Part shown: positions 1-6,856 of the stretch, in pieces
How positions within the stretch are numbered: the first letter of the stretch is position 1
Layout of the letters: every line of letters starts with the position of its first letter
Assembly: GCA_028717045.1 (NCBI GenBank)
Contig: JAQUON010000042.1
Location: 1-11,742, forward strand
Reading direction: 5' to 3'
DNA from: Candidatus Omnitrophota bacterium
GTDB lineage: Bacteria; Omnitrophota; Gorgyraeia; Gygaellales; Profunditerraquicolaceae
DNA: 11,742 nt
Notes under the pieces: generated by a model
The model's input: only the letters and a program-made list of their open reading frames with translations
What the model was told of the DNA's origin: nothing
Database searches by the model: none
Translations under genes and position numbers: made by a program

Positions 1-372
1 ATTATGTCGGTGATGAGTAAAGTAAGGGATATAGGTATTTTGCGGGCGGTAGGCGCAAGGGCTAGGAGTATCCTGGCGATATTCCTTTTTCAGGGGTTAG
101 CCATCGGGGTGGCGGGGATTGCGTTCGGCCTGGTTGCAGGAATAAGCCTTTCCCGCTCGCTTAACAAGATCGTAGATTTTATTTCTCTCTTGATCGGCAA
201 GGACCTGATACCGAAAGATATTTATTATTTCAATACGATTCCGACATCTATCAATGCCCACGATATAGGCATTATTGTTGCTTGTACGCTGGCGATTGCA
301 TTGCTGGCAAGTTTTTATCCTGCGTTCTATGCAACGCGGATAAACGCAACAGATGCCTTGAGGCATGAGTAA
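1..372 (+). CDS. lolC/E: LolC/LolE-family lipoprotein-releasing ABC permease, C-terminal part (5' end outside window)
   Basis: This is the 3' end of an inner-membrane permease of the FtsX-like/MacB-LolC-LolE superfamily, which extracts mature lipoproteins from the inner membrane for delivery to the outer membrane. The frame is already open at base 1 (ATT before the first ATG), so the visible 123 codons are only the C-terminal part of a protein that is normally about 400 residues. The visible start, MSVMSKVRDIGILRAVGA, is the family's cytoplasmic coupling segment just before the third transmembrane helix. Two hydrophobic segments follow, at roughly visible residues 22-50 and 86-108, and the typical C-terminal ending (P-A-x-x-A-x-R-x-x-x-x-x-A-L-R) is present. 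Its stop overlaps the start of the ATPase gene by 8 bases, the usual arrangement of permease and LolD. LolC cannot be told from LolE, nor from a single LolF-type permease, with this fragment alone. Confidence 0.88.
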   Translation: MMSVMSKVRDIGILRAVGARARSILAIFLFQGLAIGVAGIAFGLVAGISLSRSLNKIVDFISLLIGKDLIPKDIYYFNTIPTSINAHDIGIIVACTLAIALLASFYPAFYATRINATDALRHE

Positions 373-1045
373 ACGTATGCTTTACGCCAAAGATATACGC
401 AAGCATTACCACAGCAGCGCCGGTAACCTTGAAGTGCTTAAAGGTATTGACCTTGAGGTTAAGCCGAATGAATTTGTGGCAATCCAGGGGCCGTCGGGCG
501 CCGGGAAATCGACGCTCTTACATATCCTGGGCGGCTTAGATGCCCCCAGCTGCGGCAGTGTGCGTTTTGAAGACAAAGATGTATACGGTCTGTCCGAAAA
601 CGAGCGCGCCGTTTTCAGGAACAGGCACATTGGGTTTGTGTTTCAGTTTTATCACCTTTTGAGCGAACTCAGCGTCCTTGAGAACGTACTGTTGCCTTCA
701 TTGATTCAGTCATGGTGGCAAAGAAAGCGCGCTGCGGCTTACGCCGCCTCGCTGCTTGAAAAACTGCAACTGGCAGAACGCACGCATTACAAGGCGGGTG
801 TTCTCTCCGGCGGAGAAATGCAGCGCGTGGCAATAGCCAGGGCTTTGATGAACGAACCCAAGCTTTTGCTGTGCGATGAACCGACAGGCAACCTTGATTC
901 TGAAAACGGGAACAGGATCTTAACGCTTTTGAAACAAATAAGACAGGAGCGTAACGTGACTTTGGTATTGGTTACCCATGACCAGGATATCTGTACGAGC
1001 GCCGATAGGGTGGTGCATATCAAGGACGGCGTACTTTTGAATTAA
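365..1045 (+). CDS. lolD: LolD-type lipoprotein-releasing ABC transporter ATPase
   Basis: This is a 226-residue ABC ATPase that powers lipoprotein release by the LolC/E permease encoded just upstream. Visible motifs are Walker A GPSGAGKST (42-50), Q-loop Gln94 in FVFQFYHLL, signature LSGGEMQR (147-154), Walker B LLLCDEPTG (167-175, Glu172 catalytic) and switch His205. The length and the segment GPSGAGKSTLLHILGGLD are typical of the LolD/MacB subfamily. The start overlaps the permease stop by 8 bases. The GAGG at 360-363 is too close to serve this ATG as a good ribosome site, so initiation is probably coupled to the upstream gene. An alternative start is the in-frame ATG at 377. MacB-type or FtsE-type roles are less likely, because the permease ends like LolC/E. 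The ATPase assignment is certain; the Lol substrate is inferred from subfamily and partner. Confidence 0.9.
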   Translation: MSKRMLYAKDIRKHYHSSAGNLEVLKGIDLEVKPNEFVAIQGPSGAGKSTLLHILGGLDAPSCGSVRFEDKDVYGLSENERAVFRNRHIGFVFQFYHLLSELSVLENVLLPSLIQSWWQRKRAAAYAASLLEKLQLAERTHYKAGVLSGGEMQRVAIARALMNEPKLLLCDEPTGNLDSENGNRILTLLKQIRQERNVTLVLVTHDQDICTSADRVVHIKDGVLLN

Positions 1046-1056
1046 AAGGAGGCACA

Positions 1057-1926
1057 ATGAAGGTCTATATCAACGGAAAATTATACGAAAAAGAAAATGC
1101 CAAGATTTCGGTGTTTGACCACGGCCTTCTTTACGGGGACGGCGTGTTTGAAGGAATCCGCGTCTACAATCGCCTCGTATTTAAATTAAGGGAACATATC
1201 GAAAGGCTCTACGAGTCTGCCCACAGCATTACGCTGAATATCGCGCTGAGCAAGTCAGAGTTGAGCAGGGCAGTGATTGAGACCCTGAAAGCGAATAAAT
1301 TAAGCGACGGTTATATCAGGCTGATTGTAACCCGCGGTGAGGGCGATTTAGGCCTTGACCCGCGTAAATGCAAGGGGAAAGGCTCGGTGATTATCATTAC
1401 CGATAAAATTACCCTGTATCCCGAGAAATTTTATAAAAACGGCCTCCAGATTATCACGGTGCCTACTGTCAGGAATCTCCCTGAGGCGCTTAATCCGCAG
1501 ATCAAATCACTGAACTATCTTAACAACATCCTGGCGAAGATCGAAGCGGTAAACGCCGGTTTTGACGAGGCGATTATGCTTGATTCGCTGGGGTTCGTGG
1601 CAGAGTGCACTGGCGATAATATTTTTACCGTCAAAAAAAACCATCTCTATACCCCTCCGCAATGTATGGGTACTTTGCGCGGCATTACCCGTGATACCGT
1701 GCTTGAGATCTCAAGGCGCGACAAGATCCCTACGCACGAACACGTGATTACGCGGCATGAGGTGTATATCTCGGATGAGTGTTTTTTGACCGGGACCGCA
1801 GCCGAAATTGTGCCGGTGGTCAAAGTGGACGGCCGCACTATCGGCAGCGGAAAGCCTGGGCCGGTAACCTTACGGCTTATGAAGAAGTTCAAAGAGCTAA
1901 CCAGGAAAGAAGGAGTTCGATATTAA
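1057..1926 (+). CDS. ilvE: Branched-chain amino acid aminotransferase (class IV PLP)
   Basis: This 289-residue class IV aminotransferase catalyses the last, reversible step of leucine, isoleucine and valine synthesis, transferring the amino group from glutamate to the 2-oxo acids. The motifs are GLLYGDGVFEGIRVY (23-37), the PLP lysine Lys150 in PQIKSLNYLNN, the pyridine-binding Glu183 in VAECTGDNIF, GTLRGITRD (205-213) and ECFLTGTAAEIVPV (241-254). The combination FEGIRVY plus TGTAAEIVPV is that of BCAT rather than D-alanine aminotransferase or ADC lyase, although substrate specificity in this fold cannot be fixed by reading alone. The start is well supported by AAGGAGG at 1046-1052, four bases before the ATG. 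It follows lolD by 11 bases, so it is probably co-transcribed with the lol genes despite the unrelated pathway. No other ilv or leu gene lies in the window. A hairpin with a T-rich tract follows the stop. Confidence 0.9.
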   Translation: MKVYINGKLYEKENAKISVFDHGLLYGDGVFEGIRVYNRLVFKLREHIERLYESAHSITLNIALSKSELSRAVIETLKANKLSDGYIRLIVTRGEGDLGLDPRKCKGKGSVIIITDKITLYPEKFYKNGLQIITVPTVRNLPEALNPQIKSLNYLNNILAKIEAVNAGFDEAIMLDSLGFVAECTGDNIFTVKKNHLYTPPQCMGTLRGITRDTVLEISRRDKIPTHEHVITRHEVYISDECFLTGTAAEIVPVVKVDGRTIGSGKPGPVTLRLMKKFKELTRKEGVRY

Positions 1927-1958
1927 AATAATGACAAACAAAAACCACCAAGAGATAC

Positions 1959-2017
1959 AGGGTCTATGGTCGATGGACTATAGACTATAGACTATTGACC
2001 CTTTTGGTTTTGTTATT
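1959..2017 (+). terminator. Candidate intrinsic terminator after ilvE: long imperfect hairpin plus T-rich tract
   Basis: Bases 1959-1976 can pair with 1985-2002 around an 8-base loop. The outer stem AGGGTC/GACCCT is perfect, and the inner part has two mismatches and two G-T wobbles. A T-rich run (TTTTGGTTTTGTTATTT) begins at the end of the right arm. It lies 33 bases after the ilvE stop and before the mcsA promoter candidate, where a terminator between two transcription units would be expected. A competing shorter hairpin also exists: 1962-1971 pairs with 1976-1985, a 10-bp stem with one G-T wobble and a 4-base loop. The T-tract is interrupted by GG, so termination may be partial. The same DNA may instead be a dispersed palindromic repeat. 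Confidence 0.45.
1976..2000 (+). repeat. Tandem heptamer repeat, GACTATA-type, three units
   Basis: The heptamer GACTATA occurs at 1976-1982 and 1983-1989, then as GACTATT at 1990-1996, followed by GACC. Read on the other strand, it is GGTCAAT followed by two copies of AGTCTAT, a strict 7-base periodicity. The repeat forms the right arm of the hairpin at 1959-2002, and its last unit runs into the candidate -35 box of the mcsA promoter. It may be an operator, simply part of the terminator stem, or a copy of an intergenic repeat family. Only one copy is seen in this window. Confidence 0.6.
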
Positions 2018-2023
2018 TAAGAT
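1995..2023 (+). promoter_or_regulatory. Candidate sigma-70-type promoter for mcsA-mcsB-clpC
   Basis: TTGACC at 1995-2000 matches the -35 consensus at five of six bases. After a 17-base spacer, TAAGAT at 2018-2023 matches the -10 consensus at four of six, including the most conserved T, A and T. Transcription would start near 2030, giving a leader of about 23 bases before the mcsA ATG and leaving room for its ribosome site at 2041-2046. The -35 lies at the tip of the heptamer repeat, so a protein bound to the repeat would block polymerase. This is inferred from base matches only. Confidence 0.4.
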
Positions 2024-2052
2024 TTGTCATTGCACAGTGAAGAGGAAAAGCG

Positions 2053-2583
2053 ATGCTATGCGATGTCTGCGGGAAGAATCCCGCAACCGTGCACCTTACT
2101 GAAATTGTCGACGACCAGATGACCGAACTCCATCTATGCGAGGAGTGCGCAAAGCAGAAAAGCATGCAGATGGAGCAGCAGTTCGGGTTGGCCGATCTTT
2201 TAGCCGGCCTTGCCGAATTCGAAAAGCCGATAGAGGAAAAAGAGACGCTTTTATTGAAGTGCCCCAACTGTAAGCTGACCTACAAGGATTTTAAAAAAAT
2301 CGGCCGGCTTGGCTGCAGTGAATGCTATGAGGCATTCAGGAAATACCTCTCGCCGCTTTTAAAGAGGATTCACGGCTCAACCGCCCATGCGGGCAAGATG
2401 CCGGTCAAAATCGCAAAGACGGCAAAGAGAAGGCTTGATCTGCAGGACTTACGCACCAAACTGCAAAAGGCAATAGAGGCGGAACAGTTTGAAGAGGCAG
2501 CCAAGATTCGCGACCAGATAAAGGCGCAGGAGAAGGCGCAGGCGCCGGCGAAACCCGAAGAAGAAACGCATGATACACCTTAA
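2053..2583 (+). CDS. mcsA: McsA: zinc-binding, UVR-motif activator of the protein arginine kinase
   Basis: This is a 176-residue protein with four Cys-x2-Cys pairs (C3/C6, C29/C32, C70/C73, C88/C91), which should bind two zinc ions, and a C-terminal UVR helix pair at about 127-161 (DLRTKLQKAIEAEQFEEAAK). That order of domains is diagnostic of McsA, also annotated as a UvrB/UvrC motif-containing protein. McsA binds and activates the arginine kinase McsB and helps feed substrates to ClpC. The last about 15 residues are Ala/Pro/Glu rich and probably disordered. The start is supported by AGAGGA at 2041-2046, six bases before the ATG, and by the first zinc knuckle beginning at residue 3. The 3' end overlaps mcsB by 14 bases in another frame, so the two are very likely translationally coupled. 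The ctsR repressor gene that normally precedes mcsA in Bacillota is absent; ilvE lies there instead. Confidence 0.92.
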   Translation: MLCDVCGKNPATVHLTEIVDDQMTELHLCEECAKQKSMQMEQQFGLADLLAGLAEFEKPIEEKETLLLKCPNCKLTYKDFKKIGRLGCSECYEAFRKYLSPLLKRIHGSTAHAGKMPVKIAKTAKRRLDLQDLRTKLQKAIEAEQFEEAAKIRDQIKAQEKAQAPAKPEEETHDTP

Positions 2584-3625
2584 TGATTTTTTGAACCATA
2601 AGAGCGAATGGCTTAGGGGGACGGGCCCGCATTCGGATATTGTCATTTCAAGCAGAATACGGCTTGCCCGCAACCTTGCAAGTTTCCCTTTTCCGCATTG
2701 GTCAAATAAGAAACAGAGCAAGGATGTATTAGATGCTGTTGAGCAGGCGGTCGGTAAAATAAGCTATTTAAAAGGCACCACCATATTTGAACTGGCCGAC
2801 CTTGACAGCCTTGATAAGCAATTCCTGGTTGAGCGCCATCTGATGTCTTATGAGCATGCGCACAAGACCGACAGTAAGGCGGTGGTGGTCGATCACGAGG
2901 AGATCGTTTCCCTGATGATTAATGAAGAGGACCATATCAGGCTGCAGGTCATGCAGTCAGGTTTTAATCTTTTTGAAGCCTGGAATATCATTAACCGCAT
3001 AGACGATTGCCTCGCCAAGGAGTTGCCCTTTGCGTTTTCTCTTGAGTACGGGTATCTCACTGCTTGCCCTACCAACACGGGGACAGGGATGCGCGGCTCG
3101 GTTATGCTGCATTTGCCGGCCCTGGTAATTATCGGGCAGATCAAGCAGGTGCTGAACGCGATTTCTAAATTGAGTTTTACCACGCGCGGCCTCTACGGAG
3201 AGGGGACTGAGGCAACCGGTAATTTCTTCCAGGTCTCCAATCAAGTTTCTTTGGGCCACAGTGAGACGGAAATAATCGAGAATATCAACGGCCTTATCCG
3301 CCAGATCATCGAGCAGGAGAATCAGGCGCGCGAGACTTTGATGTCAAAGAATAAGGCGGTGGTAGAGGATAAGATCAGCCGTAGTTTCGGCATCTTGAAA
3401 AACGCGCATATTATCAGCAGCCAGGAAACCACGGAACTTCTCTCGATGGTGAGGCTTGGCGTAAGCCTGGGGCTGATTAAGGAGATTGATTCAAGCACCG
3501 TCAATGAACTTTTTATCATCACACAACCGGCACATCTTCAGAAGCTGGAGAACAAAAAGCTTTCTTCTCAGGAACGGGACGTTAAAAGAGCAGAAATAGT
3601 CCGCGATAAATTAAACAAACAATAA
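2570..3625 (+). CDS. mcsB: McsB: protein arginine kinase
   Basis: This 351-residue bacterial member of the phosphagen (guanidino) kinase family phosphorylates arginine side chains of misfolded proteins, creating the tag recognised by ClpC. The nucleotide-binding arginines lie in SSRIRLARN (27-35). Other landmarks are the acidic catalytic segment NEEDHIRLQ (118-126), TACPTNTGTGMRGSVMLHLP (164-183), and RGLYGEGTEATGNFFQVSNQ (206-225) with the second catalytic acid, probably Glu211. The C-terminal motif RDVKRA (336-341) matches the RDxxRA phosphoarginine-binding allosteric site of McsB. That site, and the absence of an N-terminal creatine-kinase domain, separate it from arginine kinases of metabolism. 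The length matches Bacillus and Geobacillus homologues. The start lies inside the end of mcsA with no strong ribosome site, consistent with coupled translation. All key residues that can be recognised are present, so it should be active. Confidence 0.93.
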   Translation: MIHLNDFLNHKSEWLRGTGPHSDIVISSRIRLARNLASFPFPHWSNKKQSKDVLDAVEQAVGKISYLKGTTIFELADLDSLDKQFLVERHLMSYEHAHKTDSKAVVVDHEEIVSLMINEEDHIRLQVMQSGFNLFEAWNIINRIDDCLAKELPFAFSLEYGYLTACPTNTGTGMRGSVMLHLPALVIIGQIKQVLNAISKLSFTTRGLYGEGTEATGNFFQVSNQVSLGHSETEIIENINGLIRQIIEQENQARETLMSKNKAVVEDKISRSFGILKNAHIISSQETTELLSMVRLGVSLGLIKEIDSSTVNELFIITQPAHLQKLENKKLSSQERDVKRAEIVRDKLNKQ

Positions 3626-3653
3626 CAACAGCCATAGAAGGAGAGATAGGGAA

Positions 3654-6071
3654 ATGTTTAACCGATTTACGGAACGGGCACGAAAAGTAATTATCCTCGC
3701 CAAGGAAGAGGCGCGGCGATTTAATCATGATTATATAGGGACAGAGCACATCCTGTTGGGGTTGATCCGCGAGGGGGAAGGGGTGGCCGCTGCAGTGCTA
3801 GAGAGGCTTGGCCTTTCCCTTGAGAACATCCGCATAGAGATAGAAAAATTAGTTCAGCCCGGCCCAACCACGCAGATAATGGGCGATATACCGTTTACTC
3901 CCCGGGCCAAGAAGGCCCTTGAGCTTGCAGCCGAAGAAGCAAGGTCTTTGGGCCATAACTATATAGGGACAGAGCACATCCTGTTGGGGTTGATCCGCGA
4001 AGAGGAAGGGGTTGCCTATCAGGTGCTTTTGAATTTGGGGTTAGACGTTAATACGGTGCGCAGTAAGATCATGGAGGTGCTCGGTTCAGCATTGCCCGGT
4101 TTCGGACAGGCTGCGCAGGGAAAGACCAAGACCCCGGCATTGGATGCATTCGGAAGAGACCTGACTGCATTAGCCAAAGAGAATAAGCTTGATCCTGTCA
4201 TCAACCGCAGGAATGAAATTGAAAGGGTTATCCAGATACTCAGCCGCCGCACAAAAAATAACCCTGTATTATTGGGGGAAGCGGGCGTCGGAAAGACCGC
4301 CATCGTCGAGGGCTTGGCACAGGCAATTATCGCCGGCAATGTGCCTGAGGTATTACGCCACAAGCGGATGATTGTGCTGGATCTGGCACTTATGGTTGCC
4401 GGGACAAAATACCGCGGGCAATTCGAGGAAAGAATTAAGGCGGTGATGGAAGAGATAAAGCGTTCCCAGGACGTTATTATTTTTATCGATGAGTTGCATA
4501 CGTTGGTAGGCGCGGGCGCCGCCGAGGGCGCGATTGACGCCTCCAACATTTTAAAACCTGCGCTCTCCAGGGGCGAGATGCAATGCATCGGCGCAACGAC
4601 CCTTGATGAGTATAGAAAGTATATTGAGAAAGACGCGGCACTTGAACGCAGGTTCCAGACAATTATGGTTGAGCCGCCGTCCGTTGAGCAGACAATAGAG
4701 ATCTTAAAAGGGCTGCGCGATAAATACGAAGCCCATCACCGGGTGGTTTTTAAAGACGAGGCGCTTGAATCGGCTGCGAAATTATCCGACCGGTATATCT
4801 CCGGCAGGTTTCTGCCTGACAAGGCCATTGACTTAATCGATGAGGCCGGCTCAAGGGCGCGGTTGAACGTGCTGGTGGTGCCTGCGGAAATCAAAGAGCT
4901 GGAAGCAAAGGTAGAGTCTTTAAAGAAGGAGAAAGAGACATACATTAAAGACCAGGATTTCGAAAAGGCAGCGTCATTGCGCGATCAGGAACGGATTGCC
5001 CGGCAGGAACTTGACCAGCATAACAAGGAATGGTCGCAGACAAAGGATAAAATCAGGCCCGAGCTTACGTCGGAGGATATTGCTAAGATTGTTGCGCAAT
5101 GGACCGGTATCCCCATCTTTAGGCTCGAAGAAAAAGAAAGCGAAAAACTGCTCAAGATCGAAGAGGAGCTGCATAAGAGGGTTGTGGGGCAGGAAGAAGC
5201 GATTTCGGTCATCGCCCACGCGGTAAGGCGTTCCCGCGCCGGGATTAAAGATCCCAAAAGGCCTATCGGCTCTTTTATTTTTCTAGGGCCGACAGGGGTG
5301 GGCAAGACCCTTCTTGCGCGCGTACTGGCCGAATTTATGTTTGGGGACGAAGATGCGCTTTTACAGTTGGATATGTCCGAATACATGGAGAAGTTTAATG
5401 TGTCCCGCCTTATCGGCGCTCCTCCCGGATACGTCGGGTATGAAGAAGGAGGGCAACTTACCGAGAAGGTAAGGCGCAGGCCATATTCGGTCATCCTTCT
5501 TGACGAAATCGAAAAGGCGCATCCCGATGTATTTAACCTACTGCTTCAGGTATTTGAAGACGGAAGGCTTACCGATAGCTTCGCCAGGAAAGTTGATTTC
5601 AGGAATACCATCGTCATTATGACTTCCAATGTGGGTGCCGAGTTAATCCGCAGAACCGGCGCTATAGGGTTTAAGAGTCAGAAAGAAGAAGTGACGTACC
5701 AGGAGATGAAGGAGAAATTGCTTGAGGAAGTGAAGCGAACCTTTAAGCCGGAATTCTTAAACCGTATTGACGATACCGTGGTATTCAGGCCGTTGCTCAA
5801 GGAAGACCTGCAGCGTATTATAGAGATCGAAATAGGGTTCGTTATCGAGAGGCTTAAGGAACACGGCATCAGCCTTGAGCTTACTCAGGAGGCAAAGGAT
5901 TTTCTCATCGAGAAAGGGTTTGATCCCGTGTTCGGGGCAAGGCCATTGAAAAGGACGATCCAGCGCTTCCTTGAAGACCCGTTAGCTTCGGATATTATTT
6001 CCAAGCGGTTTAAAGAAAAATCGGTCATCAAGGTTTTACGCAAGAATGAAGAACTCATATTTGAACAATAA
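3654..6071 (+). CDS. clpC: ClpC: AAA+ unfoldase subunit of the Clp protease
   Basis: This is an 805-residue class I Clp/Hsp100 ATPase that unfolds phosphoarginine-tagged and adaptor-bound proteins and passes them to ClpP. There are two N-domain repeats (about 3-68 and 80-144). In the first AAA+ module, Walker A is GEAGVGKT (208-215), Walker B is IIFIDE (275-280) and the ERRF arginine finger is at 331-334. A short coiled middle domain (about 410-465) contains a UVR-like segment, DFEKAASLRDQE. In the second AAA+ module, Walker A is GPTGVGKT (545-552) and Walker B is VILLDE (613-618). IGF at 671-673 is in the position of the ClpP-docking loop, so this is a protease partner rather than a ClpB disaggregase; the middle domain is also far too short for ClpB. 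The ribosome site AAGGAGA is at 3638-3644. It follows mcsB by 28 bases, and its TAA shares one base with the mlaE ATG. Confidence 0.96.
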   Translation: MFNRFTERARKVIILAKEEARRFNHDYIGTEHILLGLIREGEGVAAAVLERLGLSLENIRIEIEKLVQPGPTTQIMGDIPFTPRAKKALELAAEEARSLGHNYIGTEHILLGLIREEEGVAYQVLLNLGLDVNTVRSKIMEVLGSALPGFGQAAQGKTKTPALDAFGRDLTALAKENKLDPVINRRNEIERVIQILSRRTKNNPVLLGEAGVGKTAIVEGLAQAIIAGNVPEVLRHKRMIVLDLALMVAGTKYRGQFEERIKAVMEEIKRSQDVIIFIDELHTLVGAGAAEGAIDASNILKPALSRGEMQCIGATTLDEYRKYIEKDAALERRFQTIMVEPPSVEQTIEILKGLRDKYEAHHRVVFKDEALESAAKLSDRYISGRFLPDKAIDLIDEAGSRARLNVLVVPAEIKELEAKVESLKKEKETYIKDQDFEKAASLRDQERIARQELDQHNKEWSQTKDKIRPELTSEDIAKIVAQWTGIPIFRLEEKESEKLLKIEEELHKRVVGQEEAISVIAHAVRRSRAGIKDPKRPIGSFIFLGPTGVGKTLLARVLAEFMFGDEDALLQLDMSEYMEKFNVSRLIGAPPGYVGYEEGGQLTEKVRRRPYSVILLDEIEKAHPDVFNLLLQVFEDGRLTDSFARKVDFRNTIVIMTSNVGAELIRRTGAIGFKSQKEEVTYQEMKEKLLEEVKRTFKPEFLNRIDDTVVFRPLLKEDLQRIIEIEIGFVIERLKEHGISLELTQEAKDFLIEKGFDPVFGARPLKRTIQRFLEDPLASDIISKRFKEKSVIKVLRKNEELIFEQ
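3732..4000 (+). repeat. 41-bp exact direct repeat inside clpC (two N-domain repeats)
   Basis: Bases 3732-3772 and 3960-4000 are identical over 41 bases, 228 bases (76 codons) apart. Both encode the YIGTEHILLGLIRE segment of the two Clp N-repeats. The amino-acid duplication is a family feature. Exact identity through every synonymous position is not required by the protein, and it suggests gene conversion between the halves or constraint on the DNA itself. Similarity falls off quickly on both sides. Confidence 0.9.
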
Positions 6072-6850
6072 TGCAATTCTTTATTAGATTAGGAAAAAAG
6101 ACATTATCGTTTTTTTCTTTTCTGGGCGGCCTGTCTAATTTAGCGCTGCAGACGGTGTACTGGTCGTTTCTGCCGCCGTATCAGAAAAGACGCGTAGTAG
6201 AAGAGGCGAAAAAGGCAGGGCTGGATAGCTTATACATCGTATCGCTGATCGCCCTGTTTTTAGGGGTCATTCTTGCGTTCCAAATCGCCTATATCATGCA
6301 GCGCCTGGGTTCTGAGCTTTACATCGCCAGCATCGTCACGCTGGCGCTAGTCAGAGAATTAGGTCCGGTGATCACTTCTTTGGTTGTGGCAGGCAGGGTT
6401 GGTGCGGCAATCGCTGCTGAAATCGGCTCAATGCAAGTAACCGAACAAGTGGATGCGCTGGAGACCTTGGCAACAAACCCGATAAAATATCTTGTAGTGC
6501 CCAGGTTCCTGGCTTTAACGCTTATGCTGCCGGTTTTGACGCTCTATGCCGATATCATCGGGATCATGGGGGGATGGCTGATTTGCGTGTTTAAACTGGG
6601 GATATCCTCAAGCTTGTATTTTAAGATTGCCTTTGATTCCATGTTGTTTAAAGATTTGTTCACCGGGCTTTCCAAGACCGTATTTTTTGGCATGCTGATC
6701 GCATTAGTAAGTTGCTATGAAGGCTTTAACGTGGAGGGCGGCGCTGAAGGCGTGGGCAGGGCGACTACCAAGGCAGTCGTCACTACCTTTATCCTGATTA
6801 TTGCATCGGACTGTTTCTTCACCGCGCTCTTTTATTTCATTTTCCCATAA
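6071..6850 (+). CDS. mlaE: MlaE-family phospholipid ABC transporter permease
   Basis: This 259-residue inner-membrane permease of the MlaE/YrbE family belongs to the MCE-linked systems that move phospholipids between the inner and outer membranes. Hydrophobic segments lie at about 53-75, 84-116, 142-175 and 202-257. The family signature RELGPVITSLVVAGRVGAAI is at 95-114 and continues through AAEIGSM. A second conserved loop, GFNVEGGAEGVGRATTKAVV, is at 218-237. The ATG is formed from the last base of the clpC stop (TAATG), with no separate ribosome site, so it is probably translated by ribosomes finishing clpC. The next two genes supply the matching ATPase and MCE protein. No mlaC (periplasmic carrier) or mlaB (STAS subunit) is in the window. 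The family is certain; the direction of lipid transport and the exact substrate are not readable. Confidence 0.93.
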   Translation: MQFFIRLGKKTLSFFSFLGGLSNLALQTVYWSFLPPYQKRRVVEEAKKAGLDSLYIVSLIALFLGVILAFQIAYIMQRLGSELYIASIVTLALVRELGPVITSLVVAGRVGAAIAAEIGSMQVTEQVDALETLATNPIKYLVVPRFLALTLMLPVLTLYADIIGIMGGWLICVFKLGISSSLYFKIAFDSMLFKDLFTGLSKTVFFGMLIALVSCYEGFNVEGGAEGVGRATTKAVVTTFILIIASDCFFTALFYFIFP

Positions 6851-6856
6851 AGACAG

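Noticed and set aside
1931..1990. 19-codon ORF between ilvE and mcsA, considered as a leader peptide
   Set aside because: No ribosome site at proper spacing, no run of regulatory codons, and it simply runs into the hairpin repeat and ends at a chance TAG.
4019..4588. 189-codon open frame on the minus strand inside clpC
   Set aside because: It lies wholly antisense to strongly conserved ClpC coding sequence, shows no family motif, and is a shadow of codon bias in the real gene.
4985..5494. 169-codon minus-strand open frame inside clpC
   Set aside because: Antisense to the second AAA+ module. Its serine-rich composition is the typical complement of Glu/Lys-rich codons, and no ribosome site is evident.
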